Below are positions 36,033-46,582 of a DNA stretch of 64,000 nt, piece by piece. A program made the translations under genes and the position numbers. The DNA is from Caprimulgus europaeus (lineage: Eukaryota > Chordata > Aves > Caprimulgiformes > Caprimulgidae), in assembly GCA_907165065.1 (NCBI GenBank), contig OU015540.1, positions 2,278,001 to 2,342,000 of the forward strand, given 5' to 3'. Within the stretch, counting starts at the first letter, position 1, and the number at the start of each line of letters is the position of its first letter. The notes under the pieces are model-generated. The model was not told the origin of the DNA, ran no database searches, and saw nothing but the letters and a program-made list of their open reading frames with translations.

Positions 36033-37375
36033 GGACATTTGGTTATTTATTGACCATTCAAATCAACCAAATTTGTTTAATCCTCCCTGCAAATCCTCCA
36101 GCTAATTATTCAAACTCTCTCTTTAGAGATGAAAACAACAAAATCCCCCTTTTTTTGGCTCCATGATCTGCACCTACCGAATATTTCATTAAAGAGTTAA
36201 TAAGCGATGGAACTCACAGGGATATTGCACTCGGAATTCTCTTGCTAAATTACAACAGTGTCCTCTAGTGGTGTCATCTCCTGCGTGTCCTTCCCATGGG
36301 CTCTGCTGCAGGGAACCAGGAACCCTGCGGACAGCAAGTGCCCAGCCTTACCAGTGAGTCATAAAGCATAATGAGAAGACAATTTAAGAATGTGAAGAAC
36401 TCTTCTCATACCTCTTTACCCAACAGCTTCTCTTTTCCTTACCAATCCTGAGCCTTCCAAGTTCAATTTATGCAAAGAAAATAGAGAAATTTTAAGTTGG
36501 TGTCATTTGGGGTATTTAATTCTGTTAATAGATGCTTGCCAGCTGCTATTGCAATGGGAAATGAAGTTAATTCTGAAGATCTTGTTGTTGTTGTTGTTAA
36601 TAAATTAAGACTTGGAACAAAGTTTTATTTAAAAAAAAAATCTAGTTATGATTTTTTTTTGTTTCTCCAGAATTCCTCATCCCCATCTCCACCAGGTAAT
36701 CTGACAGTCACCCACGCTTTCACCTGCTCCCACTGGAGAACCTTTCCTGCTATTAATGTGGAAAAAACCCTACAATTATGTGGAAAGGAGGGAAAAAACC
36801 CTGATATGGCTAAGAGTAGCTCAGAGAATTTGGGAAAAACATTACCCAAGCCCTAGCTAGCAATTACTGTCCTGTTTTAAAAGAGAGTTTATTGCTTTTT
36901 ATTTCTGGGAGCTTAGTTGGGAAGGGGAATAGATTAATCTGCCACGGAGCAGCCTGGCAAAGCTGTGTGCTCGTGCACTTGGAAATAACTCCTTTTCCCA
37001 GGTGTGAGCATCCATTTTTCATACCTGAGCAGTGAAGGGTGGGCAGCCAAGGCCACCTGCCTGGTTTGGTCCCATCTCCAGTGTTGTCACCTCAGCACTG
37101 TACAGAGAACGCTGTAAAGTCAGTGTATTTGTGGAATAAACCTTCACACCCTCGCTCTGCCTGCCCTGCCTTAGCCTGGCAAGAAGGAAGAACACTATAA
37201 AAAGTCTGAGCTGGAGTCTGGTTCATCCAAGAGCAGGGTTTGATTTCCACCTGATAAGATAAACTCCAGCTGCCTGATTAAATTGAAGCTTTGAGAAACA
37301 AGCTTTGAGGATGGAGACCTGTGCCAGCTCTCTCAAAAACTCTGCTAATCACTCCAGGTGATTATTTTGATTATT

Positions 37376-37425
37376 CCTCTTTTATTTCTTTTTTTTTTTT
37401 ATTATTTTCTTATTTTTTTCCTGCC
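37376..37425 (+). repeat. T-rich low-complexity tract
   Basis: TTTTATTTCTTTTTTTTTTT-type sequence over about 50 bases. Confidence 0.75.
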
Positions 37426-38007
37426 AACTTCACCCCCCTGCTTTGTGCAATTGCCTGGCAATTCACTACAGGGCTCTCTCTCTCTCTTTCTCAGGTTCAG
37501 CAGGAACTGAAATGATGACAAATATCGATGCCAAAGAAGACAATGACAAAAGCCACTCTGGAGATTTGGGCAAAGTAGTGAATCACACATATTCCCTTTC
37601 AAAAATGAGAGAGAAGGCCTGGGGGAGGCTGGGTGTTTCCTGGCAGGCTGGCAAGAGCTTATCAGAAATGGGTATTTCACAAAAAAAAATCACTTATTTT
37701 TAGTGTGAATCCTTCAATCAAAGGGGGAAAAAATACCAAAAAGGAAAGAGAAGTTGCATAGCAATCTTACTGCAGGCTCCTGGATTTATAGAAATGTTTC
37801 AGTCTGCTTTAGGGGGCTGAAAATTGGCACTTTTTGCCCTGACAATGAAGCTGCATGAAGTGTGACCCAGAGGTCATGCTGTGCTGCTGTTTCTTCCCCA
37901 CACAACCTCCTTGTCACAGGGAATAAAGCTGCAAAAAGCCATGGTGAAAGCAACCCAGTCCTCTGTGGGAGCACCCCATGAATGATGGTGGGAACCCTAC
38001 CTCCACT

Positions 38008-38033
38008 GGGGGGGCTGTGGGGGGAACAGTGGG
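38008..38033 (+). other. G-quadruplex motif
   Basis: G runs of 7, 6 and 3 are separated by loops of 4 and 6 bases. The 7-G run can supply two G3 segments, so four runs are available. It lies about 330 bp from a solo LTR. Confidence 0.6.
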
Positions 38034-38366
38034 CTTTCATGCCCAAGCTCTGCTCTGGAGCAGGCAAGAAGAGCAATTTCCCCCAAGAAGGTCCACTGTA
38101 GGTGGTTTGGGGCTTGGGGAGGAGGAGCTGATGGCTGCAGGAGAGAGGTCACCTTCGCTTTCCACAGACACCCATGAACAGAAGTGTGGGAGGGAAGCAC
38201 CAAAGCTCTGCCCACACTCCACCACTCACTCGTAGCAGGGAAAGCTGTCCCCAGACTGTGCTTCTCCACGCATGGCCCATCTCCATTTTCCTCAGGTGCA
38301 CAATGATCTTCTCCTGACCTTCCAGCACACCAACTGTTCCCACAAGAGGAGATGTAGCTACTTCCC

Positions 38367-38982
38367 TGCACTGGTTTCACTGGGCTGGCACTGGGCTGGC
38401 AGCTCACACAGCTGCTCACTCTCTCTACCTGCTCCAACCCAGGGGACAGGGGAGAGAATTGGGGGGCAAGGGGAAGGAGACGCCTAGGGTGAGAGAAAAA
38501 CAGTTTAGTAATTAAAATAAAATAAAACTTAAAATAATACTGATATTAAAATAATGATGATAATAATAATAGGAATAGAATATGAAAATGAGTGACACCC
38601 AGTGCCATTGCTCAGCACCCGCTGACCAAGCCAGGCCCGTTCCCAGATAATGATCCCTGAGGAGCGACAATCCCGACCTGAAACCTCAATCCCGGGAGAG
38701 TGAGACCCTGAGCAAGAGGAGACACCCTCATTAATAGACTGAACATGACATTATGTGGAATATCCCATGGGCATAACCAAATGCCAATTTGGATTACTAA
38801 TATTAATACTCCTTGTACCTGCAGACTGGCAAAACACAAAGTCCTTCAACTTCCAGCAACAATTAAAAACATCGGTATGGTCTCAATGTTCTTCTCCTAA
38901 CAAATCCCAGCTGAACCCAAACCCCAGCGCTGTTCCAGCTCCTGAAAATAAACCAGCTCTTGCCCAGCTCAAAACCAGGACA
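38367..38982 (-). mobile_element. Solo ERV LTR, copy 1
   Basis: Read on the minus strand, the element starts TGTCCTGGTTTTGAGCTGGG (from 38982) and ends ...CAGTGCA at 38367, giving TG...CA termini. U3 has GGGATATTCCACATAATGTC and a decayed TATA region. The 3' part carries an AT-rich (TTA/ATT)n and TTTTATTTTAATTACTAAA stretch, then CCCCCCAATTCTCTCCCCTG and CCCTGGGTTGGAGCAGG. No gag, pol or env sequence adjoins either side, so it is a solo LTR. The flanking 5 bases (TTCCC and TCCAC) do not make a clean target duplication. Confidence 0.85.
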
Positions 38983-39920
38983 TCCACAAAGTCACTTTTG
39001 CACTGAGCATTGCAGTTGGTCTGGGAAACTTGCCCAGAAAAAGCTTCTTCATAAACTCTGGAGTAACTCAGACTGAATTCACAGAGTCTTCCTCAGTCCT
39101 CTCAGGGATTTAAAAATATATTTTAAAAAATATATATATATAGGACCTGAAGGTCTTTTGGTTCATCAATTAAAGCAAACAGGATTTGTGCTGCAATAGC
39201 CTGTCCCACTTCACACCCTCATTTCTCCCTCAGAGACAGTGAGGTCATGTAAAATTCAATCACAATACACAGGATATACAAAAGGCTGGAAGGGAATGCA
39301 GCTCCCTGGGGAATAAACCACATGGTGATGCATTTGTAGCCGTGTGTCATTTTGTCCTGCCCTCCCCTGTGTCTGTCTGGAGGCACATTAAAGGAGGGGA
39401 CACGATGCAAACAGGGAGCTGTGAAACCTGCAGTTATTAGCCCAGGGCACATCCTGTTCTGCTGTCTGGCACTGGGTTTCTAATTAAATAATTGCAAGGT
39501 TTGTTTCCCTGTCTGAAATAGTGGTCTCTTAATAAATGCAGCTCGCAGGAATTAATTCTGATTCAAGGCTCTTGCAAAGATAAATATAGAGTCAGCCGTC
39601 ATTATTGCATGGTATTTTGCTTGGTGGGGGGCGGAGGGGAGAGAAAAAGCTGGGCTTTGCATATTTTTATCATGTTGGATATCATTTTATCATTATTTCT
39701 ACCTGTATGGAGGTGGTAAGAACATGGTAAGTACCAGCCAGGAAGAGGGGGAGCATGGAAATGCTTTGTGCTGGGTACCACTGTGCCATGGGGGGCTCAG
39801 GGGGCACGGGGAGAGTGTGGAGACACTTTGCATTCCATGATCAGAGATGTGGTTTGAGTCAAAGCACCAGAGAGGCTCAGACCCCTGAGCACACTGGAGG
39901 CACTTTGGACTTCTGCAAAG
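38983..39920. other. Spacer between two solo LTRs
   Basis: About 940 bases. An AT dinucleotide patch lies at 39113-39140. On the minus strand there is no primer-binding site after the 39921-40555 LTR and no polypurine tract before the 38367-38982 LTR, so this is not a shrunken proviral interior. Confidence 0.6.
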
Positions 39921-40555
39921 TGTGCTGGTTGCACTGGGCTGGTACTGGGCTGGCAGCCAAACCCAGCCGCTCGCTCACTCCAACCCAGGGGACAGGGGAG
40001 AGAATTGGGGAGCAAGGGGAAGGAGACTCGTAGGGTGAGAGAAGAACCATTCAATAACTGACATAAAATAGAACTTAAAATAATACTGATATTAAAATAA
40101 TGATGATAATAATAATAGTAATAAAATATGCAAATGAGTGACACCCAGTGCCATTGCTCACCACCCACTGACCAAGTCTGGCTCGTTCCCAGAGAACGAT
40201 CCCGGAGCAGCGACAATCCCGACCCGAAACCGCAATCCCGGGAGAGCCAGAGCCCGAGCGAGAGCCAGAGAGGAAGAGCCCCTCATGGATCTCCTGCCCA
40301 TGGGGGACAGGAGATGGAACAGCCCCTTGGCAGAGCCCAATGCCCGTGGAGCCGATCCATTGCAATATTCCTTGTCTCCCCCAGACCTTGCACCTGCAGA
40401 CTGGCAAAACACAAAGTCCTTCAACTTCCAGTGCCAACTGAAAACATCGGTATGTTCTCAGCGTTTCTCTCCTACCAAATCCCAGCTGGACCCAAACCCC
40501 AGCACTGTTCCAGCTGCTAAAAGAAACCAGCTCTGGCCCAGCTCACACCAGGACA
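39921..40555 (-). mobile_element. Solo ERV LTR, copy 2 (variant U3)
   Basis: On the minus strand it starts TGTCCTGGTGTGAGCTGGGC at 40555 and ends near 39921. The outer ~170 bases and the 3' ~325 bases match copy 1, including the AT-rich block, CCCCAATTCTCTCCCCTG and the terminal CCCAGTGCAACCAGCA. The middle of U3 (40247-40385, 139 bases) does not match copy 1 (38701-38812). Flanks CAAAG and CAAAC suggest a 4-5 base target duplication. No internal retroviral sequence adjoins. Confidence 0.85.
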
Positions 40556-43352
40556 CAAACCCAGCTGTTTGCTTTCCCTGAAATGCACTGAGTAGCCAAG
40601 GACCTTGCTTTTCTCTCTCTGTCCTTGGCTATACCCACTTTCCTGTCACACCCTTGCTATTTTAGGCAGATTCCTGTGAGCTAGAAGGTTTCCTGTCTCC
40701 TTTTCCTGGGTGCAAATCGATCTGAAGCCCAAGTGACTGTTTCCAAGATTCAGGATAAGGCTCAGATCAGATGATAACTGACGTGGACTGAATAAAACAG
40801 TACAAGCAACAAGAGCAAAACCCTGCTCTACCCATCTGTCTGCTGTAGCCATCTGCTTGCTGTTGTTGCAAACCTGTCTTGGTTAAAACTAAGCTTTGTG
40901 TTTTACCAGCTTGAACTGTACTTGCTGCAAAATACAGAAAATAATGAGAGAGGAGATGGGCAGGTTTTGTACCCTGGGCACGGAGCTGGACAGCAGAAGA
41001 TCAAAGTTCAGTTCCCTCTTCAAGTAAATAATATAATTTGCCTCTAAAATATTGGTAATTCTATTCCTGTAACTCACAGGATAAAGGATAAATTCATTAA
41101 TATACATGATACATGCCAGAGATAATGCAGATAATTGGAAGACAAGGATGAAAACATCAGAGAAGCTGAACAAGGTCTCCTCAACCTGATCTGAACCCAC
41201 AAAGCTCCTCCTGCTGGGCTCATTGGGGTGCAGATCACCCATGGCAGGACAGTTTGAGGGAGGTCAGAGCATCTCTACAGGTGCACACAGGAATGTCCCT
41301 TGGTTAAGAGCTGGAGGAGTGGAACAATTGCTTACCATTGTTTCCAGTCCAACCCCTGGTGCTGGTGCATGGTCCACTGCAGCATCAACAATGCCCTTGA
41401 GACCCATCCTTGTTCTCCTCACAGGTCTGGTCAGCTGTGCCACCTTTTAGGTGCAGGGAGCATGAGAAAGGAAAAATTCCAGGGAATTCAGCTTTTTAAA
41501 CCTCAACCTGGCAAGAAGTCAAAAGAATGAACACCAGGTTCCCCATGCCTGGGTTTTACAAGCAACTGCTACTGCCAGTGGACAATTTGCTCCTAATTAT
41601 TTTTTAATTTCATGCTGGGAGGGAAAAAAATCAGTCAATCCTGGATGGAGAAGCAAAGGAGCCACCAAGCTAATAACAAGCACATTGATTGAATTGACTG
41701 AAACACAGAGCTGGGGTCAGGAGACCTCATTCCATCTCAGGTGCAGCTCGATTCTTAAATACACAGTTGAAGCTTTAGCATCAGTCCCAGGTCTGTGCCC
41801 AGACTGGGAGAGGAGCTCATGGAGAGCAGCTCTGCTGGGAAGGACTCTCCTAATCTGAAGTGGCATCATGGAGCAGAGCAAATCAGCAGCCAAAATCAGA
41901 GATTAAGCAGTTTTATCACAGTGATAAAGCAAGGCAGCAGCTGTGTTCTGCAATGGATGGTTAAATAGGGAGGTCTGTGAGGTAGGGAAAATGAGGCAGA
42001 GAGAGGCTGGAAGGAGAAGAAGAAGCAGGACACGACTCTGCAAAACTTCTCACTCAACTTCTGGTTTGCTCCAGACTTGTAGGCACATGCAGAACTCAGG
42101 GAGAGCTGTAAAATCCCTGGGGAAGGTGGTGCAGGTGTTACTTAGCTCCATGATGCAGCAGGAAGGACCTTCCCAAGGGAAGGGAGATGGGTCAGAGGAT
42201 GCAGCTGTGATCCCCATGGGCCCTGCAATAACCAGGAGAGGAACACAGCCATCACACCAGGTCTTTAATCCAGGATTCATGGCTTCCTTGGAAGCAGTTA
42301 GAAGATTAATCCAGGATTCATGGCTTCCTTGAAGGCAGTTAGAAGATTAATCCAGGATTCATGGCTTCCTTGGAAGCAGTTAGAAGATTAATCCAGGATT
42401 CATGGCTTCCTTGAAGGCAGTTAGAAGTTTAAACACTCATAGTAGGGCTGAGGTGTGAGGACATTTAATCTCTTCCAGTTTGGTTCCTGTATCATGCACT
42501 GTGACATGGACACTGCTTGTCCTTCACCTCCTTCCTAGCTGAATAAAAAAAGCCCAGCTTTCTTTCAGGCTTGCTTGAGTAAAGGTCTCTTACTCCGTGT
42601 CTAACACAAAAAGTTAAAGTTAAATAAAGTGAAACCTGAGGAAACTAAACCCAAGCTCTTGCCTTGAATGGTGACATGGGAGGTAGCAGCTCTCCTTGCT
42701 GTGACTGTATGATCAGGTTGCAGTGAACATCTGCTGCTGAGAGGTAGCAGGATGGTGATATTCCACATGTGGGGAAAAAAAAAGAGAGAATTAAATAAAC
42801 ACAGTTGGTTGGAAATAAATGAAACCTAATCTGGGATGATGAGGGCTGCATTTATCTAACACAGAATGAATAAAAATTTCATGGCAAAAATCTGTGAAGG
42901 TGGTAAACACATTGTTCCCTCTGATGTCTGTTTTCTTCAGCAGACCTGACAGTTTCTGCTGAAGGGGGAAAAAAAAATCCTAATGCTGTTAAATGCAAGG
43001 TACAAAGATGGTTGTTTGCACTGGAGCCTAAGGGATTCTGATGGCTTGATCCCTTAATTCCTGTGGAAATCCCAGCTAATGTAGCCAGCTTACCATGCTT
43101 TCTTATCTTGGAAATGGATTTTCTGAACCATTTGAAACATTTTCTGAGACAAACAGGCAGAGGAGCCCAGCAGCCACAGCGAGGGATGGTTCCCAAAGCC
43201 TTTGGTGGAGCTGTGGTGGGGCTTCCCTTGGCTTTGGACCTGCCTCTGACTTCTCTGTTGGGTGAGTAGCATCACTCAGCACCAGGCATGTTCTGCACAC
43301 TCTGCAAGCTCCATGGACTCTGCATGCTCAGCAGGTGGGTGGACAAGCTGCT
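40556..43352. other. Non-coding stretch with tandem dimer repeat
   Basis: No gene recognised. A plus-strand frame of 129 codons at 41943-42332 is open but partly encoded by the tandem repeat at 42265-42428 and has no known domain. Confidence 0.55.
42265..42428 (+). repeat. 41-bp tandem repeat, four copies as two 82-bp dimers
   Basis: Unit starts with TTAATCCAGGATTCATGG at 42265, 42306, 42347 and 42388, exactly 41 bases apart. Copies 1 and 3 share CTTGGAAGCAG while copies 2 and 4 share CTTGAAGGCAG, showing that an 82-base dimer was duplicated as a block. Copy 4 decays at its end (TTAGAAGTTT). Confidence 0.97.
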
Positions 43353-43438
43353 CAGAGATGTGGTTTAGCCATGGACAGGTACTTTGGACTCAATGATCTC
43401 AGAGGTCTTTTCCAACCAAGCAATTCTATGATTCTATC
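43353..43438 (+). repeat. CR1 LINE, 3' terminal fragment
   Basis: GGTTTAGCCATGGACAGGTA, TTGGACTCAATGATCTCAGA and GGTCTTTTCCAACC, followed by CAATTCTATGATTCTAT. This is the 3' end of a CR1 subfamily different from its neighbours. Confidence 0.9.
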
Positions 43439-44655
43439 TCCCACAGCCAAGCCCAGCTCCAGGTCCTGCTTTTGAGAAGCTCACAAGGCATTAAAAGCTG
43501 AAGACACAACTTCTCCCAAAGGGAATGATGAATTTAAAGCACAAAATAAATGTTGATACCTCCAGATAGAAGGAAACAAGGCAGCAGAACCTGGCAAAGC
43601 AAAGGACTTGCTACCCAGTCAGTCAGGGAATGTGTTCTTGTCTTCTCTTCCTCTGAAACATAGACCCAATTTAACAAGGGGGTCTTGATTGTGTTTTCCT
43701 GCAAGACTGTGTGTCTACAAGAGGCTTTCCAAAGGAGCATGGTTATTAAAGGTGTGGCTGCTATGACCAAGACAACAAATTATTTTAAAATGTCTCTGAA
43801 TGGAACCAAGCCCTGAAGTCAACAGATTCTTGTTTAAACTCAGGATGGATGTGCAGTCTAATTTTGATCCAAATTGACTTTTGTTTCCATGCTGGTTTCA
43901 GCTGCATTTGACCTCTCTTCTGGGTCAGTTCCTTTTCTTTTGGACAATTCAGTCCTGCTATGCAGATTTCTTGCAGTCCAGTCACCGAAAATGTTGATTG
44001 GTTTCTCTTTGGCACATGCTGAGTTTTACAGAGAGATAGAGTCTGATTATTCTGGTTTTTATTGCTTAGTCCTTAGGACTGACACACTGTTTATGGAATT
44101 GTTTCTTGGACTTCACTGGCAGAGCTCTCCTCCACAGATCTGAGATTTGTTAATAAATCCCAGTGATTTTTCCTGCCTTATTTCATTCCTAATGAACCAG
44201 TTTCCTATTGAAAGGATTCCCATGGCCCAGCTCTGGACTGCTTCCTCATGGCACTCTCTCAGCCACATTTGGTTAATCCCTGGTTTAAATGAAGGGTCAT
44301 TTTATAGGAATTGTCCCTTGGAATTAGATTTCAACTCTCAATGTTTCGATCCCAATGCCAACTCAATCAGCCCCTTAAATAGCTGAGCAAAGTGCTGTGC
44401 AAGCAGAGTTCTTGTCTACTTCATCAAATTAGTTTAGCCAAAAGGCTTTAATCCTGATTCCCAGCACATGACCAGCAGGATGGAGAGTGGAGAAGGCCAC
44501 TTCTTGCTTGACTCTCCAGGTGGCATCAGATGCTACTTTTATGAGTTAATCTCCATTAACAAGAGAAAGAATTGTAAATCTGCCCCTCACTGTCCCCTTA
44601 ATGAATTAATGGCTTTTTATTCACGCCTCTCCTCCATGAACATTGTTATCAGAAC
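43439..44655. other. Non-coding stretch, no gene recognised
   Basis: About 1.2 kb of unique sequence. The segment 44560-44645 has TTAATGAATTAATGG-type sequence just before a CR1 insertion. Confidence 0.55.
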
Positions 44656-45199
44656 CACAGAATCACAGAATCACAGAGTGTCAGGGATTGGAAGGGACCT
44701 CAAAAGCTCATCCAGTCCAACCCCCCTGCCGGAGCAGGAACACCCAGATAAGTTCACACAGGAAGGTGTCCAGGCGGGTCTTGAATGTCTCCAGAGAAGG
44801 AGACTCCACACCCTCCCTGGGCAGCCTGTCCCAGGGCTCTGTTACCCTCACCATAAAGAAGTTCCTTCTCAAATTTAAGCAGAACCTCCTGTGTTCCAGC
44901 TCACACCCATTGCCCCTTGTCCTATCACTGGACATCACTGAGAAGAGCCTGGCCCCATCCTCCTGACACTCACCCTTCAGATATTGATCAACAGTAATGA
45001 GGTCCCCCCTCAGCCTCCTCTTCTCCAAGCTCACGAGCCCCAGCTCCCTCAGCCTCTCCTCATCAGGGAGATGCTCCACTCCCTTCATCATCTTGGTGGC
45101 TCTGTGCTGGACTCTCTCCAGCAGCTCCCTGTCCTTCTTGAACTGTGGGACCCAGAACTGGACACAATATTCCAGGTGTGGCCTCACCAGGGCAGAGTA
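44656..45199 (-). repeat. CR1 LINE, ~545 bp, open ORF2 tail
   Basis: A young-looking minus-strand CR1. From its tail (plus strand 44656, CACAGAATCACAGAATCACA) it runs back into ORF2. The minus-strand frame from 45244 to 44708 (178 codons) is open and carries the reverse-transcriptase C-terminal signature: [52 protein letters not shown] and [20 protein letters not shown]. Truncation at 45199 leaves the first ~15 codons of that frame outside the element. The catalytic reverse transcriptase core and endonuclease are missing, so it cannot transpose alone. It is about 96% identical to 61158-61799. Confidence 0.97.
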
Positions 45200-46484
45200 A
45201 GGGACAGTCACTTGCCCACAGCGGGGCTGCTGTGGAACATCCAATTACACTTCTCATTAGAGCACTTGACTCAAACCCCAGAACATCCCATTAGGTGACG
45301 AGGATCCCATTAGGTGGCTCCACTGTCTTTGATGAGGGACAGAAGTGGGAAGCTGTGAAGCTGGGAGCAGGAGACAGCTCGGTGCATCCCTACAACACGC
45401 TACAAAGAACAGCGGCTCCCAGCTCTTGGCAGCAGTGACACTGATGTGTGTTACACTCTGGGAAATGATTTTTAATAAACCTGAGTGGTGTTTCACCTGC
45501 CAGCTGAAGCAGGGAATGCTAATCCAAGGATTTACACCTTGCTGTGAGGTAGCCAAGATCGCAGAGCTCGGATTTACACGCTGGATGTTGGCGAGTGCCC
45601 TCTGCTCCCTGGTGCCAATCTCCTGCTGTCACTGTCCTCGTCCCTTTTTGCTGAGGCTGGTGTGTGCTGACATTCTGATTTACACAAGGTGACCTGAATG
45701 AAATGCTGTTTGTAATTGACCAGGACCATATTCTGGGTGTCAGTTTAATTGCTGTTTAATTACTCCACTTTAAAGAGCAGGGTAATTAGCCTGCTATGAA
45801 TGGTGCAGCATTCACAAAGGGGAAAGCTACAAAGAATTTTCAATTCTCTTTCTTGACCAAGAAAAGAGGTAAATAGTGACACTGATAAGTCTTTAATGTG
45901 CCTCTTCAGAGTTGGAGGCAGAGCTCTAAGGCAGCCCCATGCCTCCTTCATGATTTTACTGCCTAGAAGGAGGAAATCAAGTCCAGCATAAGTGGAGATC
46001 AAACTGTTAATGATGGTAATTAGACATTTACAATGGATGCTGCACTACCAACGGACATAATAGCTCCTTGGACTATTGAAACAAGCCAGGATATTTTTTA
46101 AGGACATTAAAAAGATGCTTCCTAAACCACATTTCCCCTTTTGAAGTGTCTGTTTAGCAATAAGGTGACCAAATTTTTGTGCAATATCTCTTTAGGTGTG
46201 CAGAGTGGCACCTATCAGTGCTGTCCTACATAGGGGTAGGACAACGCCTGCTGAGTTTATCAATAGATCTGATTCCAATAACTCTTGGACCTGTTGTTTA
46301 ATCTGCATCCCACCCAGCAGAGAGGACCCACATCAATCAGCCCTTTATTTTCAAGAAATTTGCAGAAAACAGATGGAAGAAAGAATGGACGAAGGGTTAG
46401 AAGCTTTAACTTCTGTTAGAAAACACACAGCAGGGAAAAATATCATTAAATGAGCTGAAGTTTTCCTGCTCCTCACAGGCCAAC

Positions 46485-46582
46485 TTGTCTAAATACATTT
46501 ACATACATGCATACACCATTATATATAATAATATACATGTATACATGCAAACATATATCCCTATACATTATATATATATGAG
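46485..46582 (+). repeat. TA/CATA-rich simple sequence
   Basis: ATACATGCATACACC, TATATATAATAATATAC and TATATATATATG-type words over about 100 bases. It is a degenerate (TA)n/(CATA)n block. Confidence 0.75.

Larger units (their letters stand above)
35617..38366. other. Non-coding stretch, possible weak exon candidate
   Basis: Includes T-rich and A-rich tracts (35637-35650, 36632-36660, 37376-37425), a small tandem repeat set (35807-35887, 35993-36032) and a G-quadruplex motif (38008-38033). A splice-acceptor-like polypyrimidine run at 37471-37494 precedes a 62-codon open stretch, but no good donor or protein similarity is seen. Confidence 0.5.

Noticed and set aside
38983..39920. Shrunken proviral interior between the two LTRs
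   Set aside because: No primer-binding site, polypurine tract or gag/pol/env similarity where expected; the LTRs are better read as two solo insertions.
40075..40581. Frames of 88-147 codons on both strands
   Set aside because: They lie inside the solo LTR at 39921-40555 and are by-products of its sequence.
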